NCBI GenBank assembly: GCA_003129525.1 | Contig: CP029329.1 | Location: 3,718,001-3,782,000 of the forward strand | Length of the DNA: 64,000 nucleotides | From: Clostridium beijerinckii | GTDB lineage: Bacteria > Bacillota > Clostridia > Clostridiales > Clostridiaceae | Direction of reading: 5' to 3' | Part shown: positions 26,048 through 35,890 of the stretch, one piece after another | Layout of the letters: the number at the start of each line of letters is the position of its first letter | Numbering within the stretch: position 1 is the first letter of the stretch | Translations under genes and position numbers: made by a program | Notes under the pieces: generated by a model | Database searches by the model: none | Told to the model about the DNA's origin: nothing | Seen by the model: only the letters and a program-made list of their open reading frames with translations

Positions 26048-28477
26048 TTATGCTTTAAAATTTTTAAGCCTTAGTGCATTTGTAAGAACTGATACTGAGC
26101 TTAAGCTCATTGCAGCTGCTGCTATCATTGGATTTAATAATGGTCCTCCAAATATATGAAGTAATCCCATTGCAACCGGAATACCAAGTACATTATATCC
26201 AAATGCCCAAAATAGATTTTGTTTTATATTTTTAATGGTTGCGGTACTTAATTTAATTGCAGTAGTAACATCCATTAGATCACTTCTCATAAGAACTATG
26301 TCTGCAGATTCTATTGCTACATCAGTACCTGATCCTATTGCAATTCCTACATCTGCTTGTGCTAATGCTGGTGCATCATTTATACCATCTCCAACCATAG
26401 CTACCTTTTGATTTTCTCCTTGAAGTTTTTTAACTTCATTAGCCTTATCTTCTGGCAAAACTTCTGCAAGTATTATATCAATTCCAACTTGCTTAGCTAT
26501 AGCATCTGCGGTCTTCTTGTTATCTCCAGTAATCATGGCAACTTTTATACCCATTTTATGAAGAGATTCTATTGCACTTTTGCTACTTGGTTTAACAGTG
26601 TCTGCAACAGCTACTATTCCGCGTAAAGTTCCATCAATTGAAATATACATAGGCGTCTTTCCTTCACTTGCTAGCCTATCTGATTCCTTTGATAAAATGT
26701 CCATTTCTATATCCTTTTGATGCATCAATTTTGTATTTCCGATTAAAATAGTTTTACCATCTATTTTTACTTCTATCCCATGACCTGGAATTGCATTAAA
26801 TTCTTCTATTAATTTAAGTTCTAGATTTTTTTCTTCTGCTCCTCTAACTATAGCTTCGCCTAAAGGATGTTCTGATCCCTTTTCAGCACTTGCTGCTAAG
26901 ACTAATATTTCATCTTCTGAAATTTCATTAGTTATAATATCAGTAACTACAGGTTTTCCTTCTGTAATAGTACCTGTTTTATCAAATACAATCGTCTTTA
27001 TTTGATGTGTTGTTTCTAAAGCTTCTCCGCCTTTTATTAGCACACCATTTTCTGCTCCTTTACCTGTTCCAACCATTATAGCTGTTGGAGTTGCGAGTCC
27101 TAGAGCGCACGGGCAAGCTATTACAAGTACTGCTATAAATATTGTTAATGCAAATATTGGTGTTTCTCCTCCAATTAACCACCCTATAGCTGATAATATT
27201 GCTAAGATAATTACTGTAGGGACGAAATAAGCTGATATAACATCTGCAAGTTTTGCTATTGGAGCCTTTGAGCCTTGTGCATCTTCAACTAATTTAACTA
27301 TTTGAGCTAATGCAGTATCTTTACCAACTTTTGTAGCCTTATATTTAATAAATCCAGTTTTATTAATACTTGCTCCAATTACATTACTTCCAACAGTTTT
27401 TTCAACAGGAATACTTTCCCCTGTAAGCATTGATTCATCAATTGCTGTACTACCTTCAATAACTTCTCCGTCTACAGCTAGCTTTTCTCCTGGCTTAGTT
27501 ATGATTATATCTCCAACCACTACTTCTTCAATTGGAACTACTATTTCATTGCCATCACGTATAATGGTTGCAGTTTTAGGAGCTAATCCCATTAATGCTT
27601 TAATGGCTTGTGATGTTTTTCCTTTTGAAACTGCTTCTAAATATTTTCCGAGTGTTATTAAAGTTAAGATAACTGCTGCTGATTCAAAATACAAATGCAT
27701 TGCGTATTCTGTATCACCCATATTTATTTTATAAATACCAAATAATCCATATATAAATGCTGCGAGCGTACTTATTGCAATTAGAGAATCCATATTAGGA
27801 CTTAATTTAAATAGATTTCTTATTCCAATAGTATAAAACTTGTATCCCATTATCACTACAGGCAATGTTAATATTACTTGAATAATTGCAAAGTTGAATG
27901 GATTTTCCATGGAATCTATTATATGAGGTAATGGCATTCCAAGCATATGCCCCATAGTTATTATTAATAGTGGAATTGTAAATATTAACGATACTATAAA
28001 TCTAATTAATAATATCTGACTTGGCTCTAACTTCTTTTTACCAATTTCCTTTTCTTCTTCTTTTATTAACTTATAACCTGCCTTATCTACAGCTGCTTTA
28101 ATCTTACCATATCCTATTTCATCTTCATCTATATTTATAGTGAGCTTTTCAGTTGCAAGGTTTACGACAGAGCTTTGAACACCATCTAATTTTTTAGTAA
28201 CTCTTTCTACTCTACTTGCACAAGCTGAGCATGTCATCCCCTCAACCTTAAAAGTGTAAGTCTTTAAATTTTTCTTAACGCCATAACCTGCTTTTACTAC
28301 AGCTGATTCAATATTTTCATTTTTTAATTTTTCTTCATCAAACTCCACACTTAAAGTTTCTGTAGCAAAATTAACGTTAGCATTCTGAACTCCATCAAGC
28401 TTATTTACTACTCTCTGAACTCTGTTAGCACATGCAGAACATGTCATTCCTTCAATTTTAAAATTCTTCTTATTCAT
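26048..28477 (-). CDS. copA: Copper-exporting P1B-type ATPase CopA
   Basis: Cu(I) efflux pump of the plasma membrane, 809 residues. Two N-terminal HMA domains with GMTCSAC (cysteines 13/16 and 83/86), eight membrane segments, TGES actuator motif at 352-355, the copper-translocation CPC at 455-457, the phosphorylated aspartate D499 in DKTGT, the SEHPLG motif near 545 and the GDGIND hinge near 700. All key residues are intact. It is downstream of csoR and the BFD-like gene and upstream of copZ, with its own AAAGGAG ribosome site. Expression is expected from the CsoR-controlled promoter at 29045. Confidence 0.95.
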   Translation of the reverse strand: MNKKNFKIEGMTCSACANRVQRVVNKLDGVQNANVNFATETLSVEFDEEKLKNENIESAVVKAGYGVKKNLKTYTFKVEGMTCSACASRVERVTKKLDGVQSSVVNLATEKLTINIDEDEIGYGKIKAAVDKAGYKLIKEEEKEIGKKKLEPSQILLIRFIVSLIFTIPLLIITMGHMLGMPLPHIIDSMENPFNFAIIQVILTLPVVIMGYKFYTIGIRNLFKLSPNMDSLIAISTLAAFIYGLFGIYKINMGDTEYAMHLYFESAAVILTLITLGKYLEAVSKGKTSQAIKALMGLAPKTATIIRDGNEIVVPIEEVVVGDIIITKPGEKLAVDGEVIEGSTAIDESMLTGESIPVEKTVGSNVIGASINKTGFIKYKATKVGKDTALAQIVKLVEDAQGSKAPIAKLADVISAYFVPTVIILAILSAIGWLIGGETPIFALTIFIAVLVIACPCALGLATPTAIMVGTGKGAENGVLIKGGEALETTHQIKTIVFDKTGTITEGKPVVTDIITNEISEDEILVLAASAEKGSEHPLGEAIVRGAEEKNLELKLIEEFNAIPGHGIEVKIDGKTILIGNTKLMHQKDIEMDILSKESDRLASEGKTPMYISIDGTLRGIVAVADTVKPSSKSAIESLHKMGIKVAMITGDNKKTADAIAKQVGIDIILAEVLPEDKANEVKKLQGENQKVAMVGDGINDAPALAQADVGIAIGSGTDVAIESADIVLMRSDLMDVTTAIKLSTATIKNIKQNLFWAFGYNVLGIPVAMGLLHIFGGPLLNPMIAAAAMSLSSVSVLTNALRLKNFKA

Positions 28478-28529
28478 TTTTCTCCTTTCTATTTTCTTAA
28501 AATATTATCTAGAATTTTTCTCAACTTTA

Positions 28530-28709
28530 TTATTTCCCTAATAATTCATCAACTATTGCTTTAGCATGTTCTACACACTTACCACAACCACCACTAACTT
28601 TGGTAATAGCTTTAACTTCTTCAAATGATTTAGCACCATTTTCAATAGCATCCTTTAATTTCTTTACTGTAACATTATCGCATTGACATATCACTTTATT
28701 GTCATTCAT
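28530..28709 (-). CDS. BFD-like [2Fe-2S] protein
   Basis: Small protein of 59 residues with the four cysteines of the bacterioferritin-associated-ferredoxin (BFD) fold: CQC at 8-10 and CGKC at 42-45, in the context KVICQCDNVT and VSGGCGKCVEHAK. Such domains bind a [2Fe-2S] cluster; stand-alone copies in copper operons of Firmicutes may help hand over copper or sense redox state, but this is not settled. AAAGGAG lies 8 bases upstream of the ATG. It is located between csoR and copA, in the same direction. Confidence 0.8.
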   Translation of the reverse strand: MNDNKVICQCDNVTVKKLKDAIENGAKSFEEVKAITKVSGGCGKCVEHAKAIVDELLGK

Positions 28710-28766
28710 TATATTTTCTCCTTTAAATTTCTTAAAAATACTAATTAGCTCTATTGAAATTTAATA

Positions 28767-29033
28767 TTATTTAGATAATATTTTTTCTAAAATTTTATTA
28801 ACTTCTTCAATCTTTTCATCAGGATTATTATTGTTACAGGCTTCTTTTACACAGTGACGCAAATGTCCTTGTAAAATCATTAAATCTGCCTTTTTTAATA
28901 AAGATTGTGCTGCTAAAATCTGATTTGCGACATCTATACAATATCTATCATCCTCAATCATTTTTATTATGCCTTCGATTTGGCCCTTCGCTGTTTTTAA
29001 TGATTGTAGTGCTTTTTCTCTTTCTTGACTCAT
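28767..29033 (-). CDS. csoR: CsoR-family copper-sensing repressor
   Basis: All-helical CsoR/FrmR-family repressor, 88 residues. The copper ligand set Cys-x24-His-x3-Cys is visible: C32 (DDRYCIDV), H57 and C61 (LQGHLRHC). Apo-protein binds the operator; Cu(I) releases it. It is the first gene of the copper operon, and a GC-rich palindrome characteristic of CsoR operators lies 12-33 bases before its start, so it represses itself and the downstream genes. Confidence 0.92.
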   Translation of the reverse strand: MSQEREKALQSLKTAKGQIEGIIKMIEDDRYCIDVANQILAAQSLLKKADLMILQGHLRHCVKEACNNNNPDEKIEEVNKILEKILSK

Positions 29034-29044
29034 ATCTTACCTCC

Positions 29045-29066
29045 TACCTCCCCCTCATGGGGGGTA
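29045..29066. promoter_or_regulatory. CsoR operator
   Basis: TACCTCCCCCTCATGGGGGG followed by TA: a palindrome with C-tract and G-tract arms, standing out sharply in this AT-rich DNA and matching known CsoR operator design. It lies directly upstream of csoR. Confidence 0.85.
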
Positions 29067-29171
29067 TGCTTATATTATATACCATTGATAATCTTTGTCA
29101 ATAATAAATACTTTTAATTTTTCCTACGCAACTTATAAATATATGGATTTATATAATTATCCTTGTACAAA

Positions 29172-30977
29172 ATGATTAAACCACAAAAACTATAAAGTAT
29201 CGTGATTAGTTTGACAGCTTTGCTTCAAATTCTAAAAAATATAATTTAAAACAGTTAATTATTACAGCAACTATACATGCAATTATATTGAGAAAACACT
29301 CTATGCCACTTTCAAGAAACTGTTTTAACAGTTTCTTGAAGTTATAGGCTGCGATTTTAAATCCAACCCATAATTTTGAGCGCAATAATCCCCGGATAGG
29401 CATGGTATCAATTTTATATCTTCTCCTCAAAACAGAAGGAATACCTTCTATACCAGCCCTTTTATTTGCAAGCTTTATATACTCACTCTCGTGCATTTTT
29501 TCTCTTTGAGTAGCTGTATTATAAGCTTTTTCGCTAACTCTTATGGTATTAAATTTCTTTGATATTTTCTTTGGACATTGTGAATTTAAAGGACATTTTT
29601 CACATGTACTGGAGTCAAATTTGGCTGTATAAGATTTTGAACTATAATAAGACTCTACAGGTTCGACTCCGTTAGGACAACAACTTATTACATTTTTTTC
29701 GTCATCTACAATGAATTTTGAATAACTCAGTTTATCAGTAGATACTTTTCTGCCAACTAGTTGACTTGGAATCATTTCAATTCCTTGTTTTAAAGCATTT
29801 TTGGCTTTTTCTTGTTCATAGTAAGCACCATCAACTAGTAGTTTACAGTTTGAATTTTTATTTTGTGAAGCTAAATTAGCAATAACATCATCAGCAAATT
29901 TTGAATCGCTGTGAATATTTTGCTTAAGGTCATAGCCTGTTATAACACTGTTTTTATCATTAAATGATTCTTGTATATTAACAACATAACCAACGTTACC
30001 ACCATATTTTTTTCTGTAGGTTGCATCTTTGTCAGTTGGATTTTGTAAACTAGTTGAAGTTATATCTTTTGAATCTTTAATAACTAAATTTTTTGCAGCA
30101 TCTTCTGTAGTTTGGTCCTGAATAACTCTATTTAAAAGTTGAAACTCTTCTGTTGAAGTAACTATATCTCCAGCTTTCAGAGCGATATTGTATAGAATTT
30201 TAGAATGTTCGATTAAAATTGAAAGTTTTGAATCAGCCTTTAAATCTTGAGTTCTATATATAGTGTCATTTTTATGCCCCTTTTCAAGGTACGGTTTTAG
30301 TTCATCACTTATAATAGGTGGATTTATTATATTTAGAGCTTTAATAAGTCTGCTATTTATAGAATATACTAGCTCAATTCTACTTAATTTTTTGCATGAT
30401 GAACTAACCATTAACGAATCCACTCTAACTTTTTTATTATCAACAGATAAATACTTAGCAATGCTTTCGGATAAAGCTTCAACTTCAGCTTTTATTAAGT
30501 CTTCATTAGTTGACGCTTCATATTCAACAAGTCTGTTTCTAAAATTTGTTAGAGTATTTATAGATACTGGTTGTGTTTCATAATTAGTTGTATTTAAAGC
30601 ATATTGATATCTTACATCGAAATGAATAGAGCCGATAAGCTCTTCATCAGTCTGCTGAAATATTTCTTTTATAATTAGTAAGCCAAGAATAACATTAATA
30701 GGTGAATTAGGCCTTGAGGCTTTATTGCTATATAAAACCGAAAAACGCTCCTCATTTATTCGCGGAAAAATATGATCCTTAAATGCCTTAGCCCAACTTT
30801 TATTTAAAATATCTTGAAGGTATTTTGGCATTTGGTTGATTGGTTCAAATAATGAAGTTTGTTGAAGGTCATTTTTGCAAAACATAGTAATTCTCCTCAT
30901 ACGTTTAATTTTATAATGCTATTATATCATTAAATTCTAATTGGATGATATTTGTCAGCTTTTTGTGGTCTAATCAT
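29172..30977 (-). mobile_element. IS1182-family insertion sequence, complete (copy A)
   Basis: 1806 bp bounded by inverted repeats: ATGATTAAACCACAAAAA at the left and, reverse strand at the right, ATGATTAGACCACAAAAA. One intact transposase. The left 546 bases recur at 63455-64000 without a mismatch that I could find, so the two copies were made recently. Confidence 0.88.
29206..30885 (-). CDS. IS1182-family transposase (copy A)
   Basis: DDE transposase, 559 residues from the ATG at 30885, which follows GAGGAGAATTACT. N-terminal DUF772 domain (NVILGLLIIKEIFQQTDEEL near residue 63), catalytic Asp contexts KVRVDSLMVSSS near 151 and KLLVDGAYYEQE near 352, a cysteine cluster CEKCPLNSQCPKK near 437, and the conserved C-terminal KRAGIEGIPSVLRRRY. 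No frameshift. A hydrophobic C-terminal extension is typical for this branch. Situated behind the CsoR promoter region in the opposite orientation to no essential gene. Confidence 0.88.
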   Translation of the reverse strand: MFCKNDLQQTSLFEPINQMPKYLQDILNKSWAKAFKDHIFPRINEERFSVLYSNKASRPNSPINVILGLLIIKEIFQQTDEELIGSIHFDVRYQYALNTTNYETQPVSINTLTNFRNRLVEYEASTNEDLIKAEVEALSESIAKYLSVDNKKVRVDSLMVSSSCKKLSRIELVYSINSRLIKALNIINPPIISDELKPYLEKGHKNDTIYRTQDLKADSKLSILIEHSKILYNIALKAGDIVTSTEEFQLLNRVIQDQTTEDAAKNLVIKDSKDITSTSLQNPTDKDATYRKKYGGNVGYVVNIQESFNDKNSVITGYDLKQNIHSDSKFADDVIANLASQNKNSNCKLLVDGAYYEQEKAKNALKQGIEMIPSQLVGRKVSTDKLSYSKFIVDDEKNVISCCPNGVEPVESYYSSKSYTAKFDSSTCEKCPLNSQCPKKISKKFNTIRVSEKAYNTATQREKMHESEYIKLANKRAGIEGIPSVLRRRYKIDTMPIRGLLRSKLWVGFKIAAYNFKKLLKQFLESGIECFLNIIACIVAVIINCFKLYFLEFEAKLSN

Positions 30978-31126
30978 AAAATAAAATATAAAAATAGATA
31001 CTAATATTAAAACATCTGATTGGATAACTTTTATTCAATACATGTAAAAATAATTAGTTTAACTGTAAATACTATAACAAGAAAATATGTAGAACATATG
31101 AAGATAATAAAAATACCGCAATTAAT

Positions 31127-32502
31127 GTTTTGATGTTGCATAAAGACAAAATATTTATAGTATAATATTTAAAACTCCAATCAATAACATTTTATTTGGT
31201 TAGAGTTTTACAAATTGGATCATAAATGTTTTTAAGTAATATTATGTATATAAAATATTATAAAGATACCCCTTGGTTTTTCAACAAAATTTTAACTTTA
31301 ATAATTAGTCACGGTAACAAAATATTCCTTAGAGCATATCTTTCTAATATATTAGCCTGAAACTTTCGGAGCACATCAAAAGTGCTTAAATTACTTTTAA
31401 ATCTATATTTTATTAAAAGTAATAAAATATAGATAATAAGGGCACTATATATTTGTATGGATATTGCGTTAAGGGTTCTTCCAACCCATTTTTTAATAGT
31501 CAGATGTTGTTTTATCCATTTAAAGAATAACTCAATATCCCAACGCTTTTTATAGAGAGATACTATATCTTCAGCTGGCATATCGAATATGTTAGTAACT
31601 AAACGGAATTCTTCGTCGGAGTCCTTAGTAAAATATAGAATCTCTCTATATTTATATTTAGTTTTATTTTTACTATAATCAGACCCCATTGTAACAATAT
31701 AATCATATAGATTATCTATTCCAGTATAAATGGACAAATACTCCTCCGTAACAGAGTTGCTTTGTTGTCTTGTGATAAATTTATAATTATCATGACTCAT
31801 TTCATCATACCAAGAATACTTAAAATATCCCTTATCAAATAAATATATATTTTTCTCCGAATTAACATAACCGTCAATACAACTACGTTCTCCTACTTTA
31901 GCAGGGCGGATGCTAATTTTATCAGGTAACTTAGTTTCAAATGATAAAAGAGTACTAATTCTAACAGCAGATTTTTCATCTTCATAATAGAGTTCAGGGG
32001 CTAAGCCCTTGCCTATACTAACTACTGATGAATCTATTATTTTAATATCTTTAAAGTTCTTTATTTTAACTAAAGAATTCATTTCTTTATCAGCTTTTAC
32101 CAATAATTCTTCGAAAACATTTCTAAATAAATCTGATGACTTACTCTTATTTAATCTAGATATTTGGGAATAACTTGGCATGTTGAAATCCTTACTTATC
32201 TTCGATGAATTTTTATATTTAGCATTAATATCTCTTAATCCATCACAGCCGGAGATTTGTAAAAACAACATTGTTAGAATATGATCCCGACCTGTATAGC
32301 ACTTTGAGTATTTATATTCATTATTCGCTTTTCTTAATTTTCTTCCAATATTCCCATCAATAAGTTTAATTAATTTTCTAAACACACTTCTATTTGCAAG
32401 TTTATCCATAATCAAAAACAACCTCCAATCTTATAATTGAAGGTTGTCCTTGATATTCAATAATTATTCATTGAAAATTGTTGCTTTATGCAACACTAAA
32501 AC
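31127..32502 (-). mobile_element. IS4-family insertion sequence, complete
   Basis: 1376 bp. Ends: GTTTTGATGTTGCATAAAG on the left and, on the reverse strand at the right, GTTTTAGTGTTGCATAAAG. A 7-bp direct repeat AATTAAT flanks it. A second, edge-truncated copy is at 1-714. Confidence 0.88.
31309..32409 (-). CDS. IS4-family transposase
   Basis: DDE transposase, 366 residues from the ATG at 32409 (GGAGG 12 bases upstream). Catalytic Asp contexts IIDSSVVSIG near residue 125 and YLFDKGYFKYSW near 190; the C-terminal YKKRWDIELFFKWIKQHL near 283-300 carries the catalytic Glu and the YREK-like signature of IS4. Complete frame. It reads in the same direction as the hydrolase gene whose terminator it has split, so it may be expressed by read-through. 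Confidence 0.88.
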   Translation of the reverse strand: MDKLANRSVFRKLIKLIDGNIGRKLRKANNEYKYSKCYTGRDHILTMLFLQISGCDGLRDINAKYKNSSKISKDFNMPSYSQISRLNKSKSSDLFRNVFEELLVKADKEMNSLVKIKNFKDIKIIDSSVVSIGKGLAPELYYEDEKSAVRISTLLSFETKLPDKISIRPAKVGERSCIDGYVNSEKNIYLFDKGYFKYSWYDEMSHDNYKFITRQQSNSVTEEYLSIYTGIDNLYDYIVTMGSDYSKNKTKYKYREILYFTKDSDEEFRLVTNIFDMPAEDIVSLYKKRWDIELFFKWIKQHLTIKKWVGRTLNAISIQIYSALIIYILLLLIKYRFKSNLSTFDVLRKFQANILERYALRNILLP

Positions 32503-32545
32503 AATTAATGCGGCATTTTTTAAGTATAGGAATATTTAAAAATTG

Positions 32546-33649
32546 TTATTTCACTCTTCTTGCTGTAATATAATCTGATCTATCCATTGATGATATTTTT
32601 ATTACATCACCAGTTCTTGGTGCATGAATATATGTATTATTACCCACATACATTCCCATGTGAGTAGGATCACCATTCTTACCAAAGAATACAAGATCCC
32701 CTGCTTGAAGTTCATCTTTTGAAACTCCATATCCATCATTTATTTGATCATAAGTGGTTCTTCCAACCTTAATTCCAAAATGAGCATATACATATTGAGT
32801 AAATCCAGAACAATCAAAACCTGTAGAAGGACTTGTCCCACCCCAAAGGTAAGGAGTTCCTAGGAAATTAGACGCATATGCTATTATGTTACTGTCAGAA
32901 ACAGATGTTTTACCTCTTGAAGGGTTAACTTTAGGGGCTTCACTTCTTATTTTATTTACTTGAACCATAGTTTCATTTACTAATGCTTGAGATTGATCTA
33001 CTTTTGATGCAAATAATTTTTCCTGAGTTTTAGATTCTTCAACAAGTTTCTTTTGATCAGCTATGTTATTATTTAAACTTGTTAATTTATTTTCATTTTC
33101 AGTTTTTAATGCAAGTATTTGATTATACTTATCTTCAAGAGCTACTTTTTTATTTTCTACTTCTGATTTTTTCAGAGCTAAATCGCTTATGACTTTTTTA
33201 TCACTACTTATGACTTTTGTAATTACTTCTGCTTTTGTTACTAACTCATTAAAGTTTTCTGATTCTAATAAAATCTTTAGATAATTAGATTGTCCATTTA
33301 TGTACATTGATCTTACTCTTTGATCTAATACATCTTGTTGTATACTTATCTCCTTTTCAACTTTTGAAATTTGTTCTTTAGATTTTTTTATATCGTTTTC
33401 AGTTGAATTTATACTTTTCTTATTTTCTTCTATTTTCATCATATAATCTTCAATTTGATTATCTAATTTTTCTATGCTTAGTTCGAGTTCTTGCCGTTTA
33501 TCCTCTACCCCCTTTAATGCATTTTTATTTTGCTCCAATTGACTCTGTTGTGTTTGAGTCTGATTGGATACTGGGGCCGCATTTACTGAAATCTGAGCTA
33601 CTAAAGCTAAGGTAACCGCAAATAAAACTGTCTTAGACGTGTTTTTCAC
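32546..33649 (-). CDS. Secreted NlpC/P60 peptidoglycan hydrolase with coiled coil (PcsB/CwlO-like)
   Basis: 367 residues. Signal peptide 1-24 (cleavage VNA-AP), long coiled coil about 35-235, short linker, then a C-terminal NlpC/P60 endopeptidase domain with catalytic C280 (DCSGF), H330 (THMGMYVG) and H342. This is the layout of PcsB and CwlO, hydrolases opened by FtsEX during cell separation or elongation. The ftsE-ftsX operon begins 370 bases away in the opposite direction, so the module is complete here. GTG start after AAAGGAGAGATATAA. Its terminator has been split by an insertion sequence (31107-32522). Confidence 0.88.
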   Translation of the reverse strand: MKNTSKTVLFAVTLALVAQISVNAAPVSNQTQTQQSQLEQNKNALKGVEDKRQELELSIEKLDNQIEDYMMKIEENKKSINSTENDIKKSKEQISKVEKEISIQQDVLDQRVRSMYINGQSNYLKILLESENFNELVTKAEVITKVISSDKKVISDLALKKSEVENKKVALEDKYNQILALKTENENKLTSLNNNIADQKKLVEESKTQEKLFASKVDQSQALVNETMVQVNKIRSEAPKVNPSRGKTSVSDSNIIAYASNFLGTPYLWGGTSPSTGFDCSGFTQYVYAHFGIKVGRTTYDQINDGYGVSKDELQAGDLVFFGKNGDPTHMGMYVGNNTYIHAPRTGDVIKISSMDRSDYITARRVK

Positions 33650-34019
33650 TTATATCTCTCCTTTTTATAGAGTAAGGCACTTGAAAAAATAACATTCCAA
33701 AGGTGTGCCTAATAGTTCTTCTCTTTTGTAAAGTTATTTTAAATACTACCATAAAGATGTGTAGAAAATATGAAGATTCCACATAAGAATATATTTCCAT
33801 AAAAAACTACATAATTTCTACATAATAATACGTTATTATATTACATAAATAAAAAAGAATAATTATATATAGTGAAACTTGATTCAGATGGGTTTGATCA
33901 CATCTGCATCTTAGCTGAACTTATCCATGATTTTAGTACAATTCAACACCAGCTTAAAATGTTGTGTATTAGTAGCAGTTAGCTAATGGATAAAATAACT
34001 TATAATCGGAGGATTCCTA
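33650..34019. promoter_or_regulatory. Divergent promoter region between the hydrolase and ftsE
   Basis: 370 bases. Contains several short pairings (TTATCCAT with ATGGATAA across about 60 bases; GATGGGTTTGATCACATC) near 33885-33995 that could fold in the ftsE leader, but no known riboswitch and no T-run. Nothing else I can support. Confidence 0.35.
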
Positions 34020-34706
34020 ATGATTAAATTTGTAGATGTTACCAAAGTGTACGATAACAACACATTGGCTCTTAAAAATGTGAATTTGACTATAGAAAAA
34101 GGTGAATTTGCTTTTTTGGTAGGTCCAAGCGGATCTGGTAAATCAACAATTATAAAAATGCTTTTTAAAGAGATTGAACCAACTGATGGTAATTTAATTC
34201 TAAATAATACTGATGTAACCAATTTAAAGAAAAATGAAATTCCTTTTTACAGAAGGAAGATCGGTGTAATATTTCAAGATTTCAAACTAATACCAACTCT
34301 TAATATTTATGAAAATGTAGCTTTTGCATTAAGAGTTACTGGAGCTAGTAATAAAGATATAAAAAATAAGGTGCCTATAGCTTTATCACTAGTTGGATTA
34401 TCGAGTAAATTTAAGTCATTTCCAAATGAATTATCTGGTGGTGAACAACAAAGAGTATCAATTGCTAGAGCTATAGTTAATAATCCTGCTCTTTTAATTG
34501 CAGATGAACCAACAGGAAATCTTGACCCTGATACTGCTATGGGAATAATGGACACGCTTAATAATGTAAATAGAAATGGTACAACAATTCTTATGGCCAC
34601 ACACGCAAAAGATATTGTAGATGAAATGAGAAAAAGAGTAATTGCTATTGAAAATGGAACTATAATAAGGGATGAAATTAGGGGGACTTACGATTATGAT
34701 AATTAA
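34020..34706 (+). CDS. ftsE: Cell-division ATP-binding protein FtsE
   Basis: ABC ATPase of the FtsEX complex, 228 residues. Walker A GPSGSGKST near residues 37-45, Q-loop FQDFKLIPTLNIYENV near 89, signature LSGGEQQR near 139, Walker B LLIADEPTG near 158 and the H-loop ATHAKD near 194. It drives conformational opening of extracellular hydrolases through FtsX. CGGAGGATTCCTA precedes the ATG; ftsX overlaps its 3' end by 11 bases. Confidence 0.93.
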   Translation: MIKFVDVTKVYDNNTLALKNVNLTIEKGEFAFLVGPSGSGKSTIIKMLFKEIEPTDGNLILNNTDVTNLKKNEIPFYRRKIGVIFQDFKLIPTLNIYENVAFALRVTGASNKDIKNKVPIALSLVGLSSKFKSFPNELSGGEQQRVSIARAIVNNPALLIADEPTGNLDPDTAMGIMDTLNNVNRNGTTILMATHAKDIVDEMRKRVIAIENGTIIRDEIRGTYDYDN

Positions 34707-35589
34707 TTTATTTAAACATTATATTATAGATGCAATAAAGAGCTTGAGAAGAAACAAAACTATAAGTTTAGCCTCTTCTGTTACTGTGACTGCAACATTG
34801 TTTATAATGGGAATTTTCCTTATATTAATGCAAAATGTAAATATAGGAATGAGTAATGTACAATCACAAATTGAAATAAAAGTATTTTTAGAAGAAAATA
34901 TCAATAGTACTCAACAAGAAAATATAGAACAAGATCTAAAAAAAATTTCCGGAGTAAAAGATATTCAGTTTGAAGATAAAGCTGATGCTTTAAAGAAATT
35001 TACTGAACAAATATCTGAAAATGATAGTTCTTTATTAAATGGCTATGGTGATTCACATAATCCACTACCCAATTCATATATAATTAAATTGGAAGATCCT
35101 CAAGTGTCTGAACAGGTAATAAGTCAAATAAAGACTATGCAAGGCATAGAATCTATTGGTAATGATAAAGAGTTTACAGATAAGTTAATTTCTATATCGA
35201 AAAATGTAAAATGGATTGGAATTGTTTTATTCATATTAATGGTAGCAGTTTCAGTATTTTTAATTAGCAATACTATAAAATTAGCTATATATTCAAGACG
35301 TAAAGAGATTGGCATAATGAAATTTGTTGGTGCAACTGACTGGTTTATAAGATGGCCCTTTATTATCGAAGGTGCAGTTATAGGACTTATAGGATCCATT
35401 AGTGCTAATGTTCTACTATATTATGTTTATAAATCAGCTTTTGTAAAAATAAATGAGAATTTACTTTTAGTAAACTTACTATCCCCTTCGTATATTACTC
35501 AAACTCTTCAATGGCAATTTATATTAGTAGGTATTATTATTGGTGGGTTTAGCAGCTTATGGTCTTTATTTAAGTTTTTAAAAGTTTAA
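34696..35589 (+). CDS. ftsX: Cell-division membrane protein FtsX
   Basis: 297 residues, four membrane segments (about 20-42, 172-195, 222-246, 270-292) with a large extracellular loop after the first, where the partner hydrolase docks. Family motifs: the N-terminal LRRNKTISLASSVTVTATLF, RRKEIGIMKFVGATDWFI near 200 and the FIIEGAVIG segment. The ATG at 34696 is preferred to an upstream GTG/ATG because AGGGGG lies 10 bases before it. Co-transcribed with ftsE, ending at a strong terminator. Confidence 0.92.
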   Translation: MIINLFKHYIIDAIKSLRRNKTISLASSVTVTATLFIMGIFLILMQNVNIGMSNVQSQIEIKVFLEENINSTQQENIEQDLKKISGVKDIQFEDKADALKKFTEQISENDSSLLNGYGDSHNPLPNSYIIKLEDPQVSEQVISQIKTMQGIESIGNDKEFTDKLISISKNVKWIGIVLFILMVAVSVFLISNTIKLAIYSRRKEIGIMKFVGATDWFIRWPFIIEGAVIGLIGSISANVLLYYVYKSAFVKINENLLLVNLLSPSYITQTLQWQFILVGIIIGGFSSLWSLFKFLKV

Positions 35590-35612
35590 AATTTATATGC
35601 TAAACTTATAAA

Positions 35613-35664
35613 GAAAGTGTATTGAAATCTAGTTATTTTACTAGCTTTCAATACACTTTTTTAT
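35613..35664 (+). terminator. Terminator of ftsEX
   Basis: Stem AAAGTGTATTGAAA/TTTCAATACACTTT and T-run, 24 bases after ftsX. Confidence 0.88.
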
Positions 35665-35684
35665 TATAAAATTTTTCATTCATT

Positions 35685-35765
35685 TTATTTTATCATCATT
35701 AACATGTGTTTTATTGGATTGTGTTTTTTAGCTTCTCCATTTTTATTGTTTCCGTGACAATTCAT
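35685..35765 (-). CDS. Possible 26-residue His/Met-containing peptide
   Basis: ATG at 35765 follows AGGGAGTGAAATGTT. It encodes 26 residues beginning MNCHGNNKNGEAKKHN and ending PIKHMLMMIK. The HNPIKHML stretch resembles the start of small membrane proteins found near metal-efflux genes (DUF2933-like), whose hydrophobic helix would follow, but here a TAA ends it. Either a truncated gene or a genuine small peptide. It lies just downstream of the two-component operon at 35891 in the same orientation. Confidence 0.35.
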   Translation of the reverse strand: MNCHGNNKNGEAKKHNPIKHMLMMIK

Positions 35766-35890
35766 AACATTTCACTCCCTATATCTTCATTATATATAAC
35801 TTTTTAAATCAATCCCTCCTTGTATACATCTTAACTAAATAATGTGAAGATTAAATGAAGATGATTATAAATTTAAAGATTTAATACTAA

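Larger units (their letters stand above)
31107..32522 (-). terminator. Terminator of the NlpC/P60 gene, split by an insertion sequence
   Basis: Joining the flanks of the IS4 element restores AAAATACCGC-AATTAAT-GCGGCATTTT, a standard terminator whose loop is AATTAAT. That 7-base loop is the target duplication (31120-31126 and 32503-32509). The two stem halves are now 1.4 kb apart, so the hairpin cannot form and transcription of the hydrolase gene can run into the element. Confidence 0.75.
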
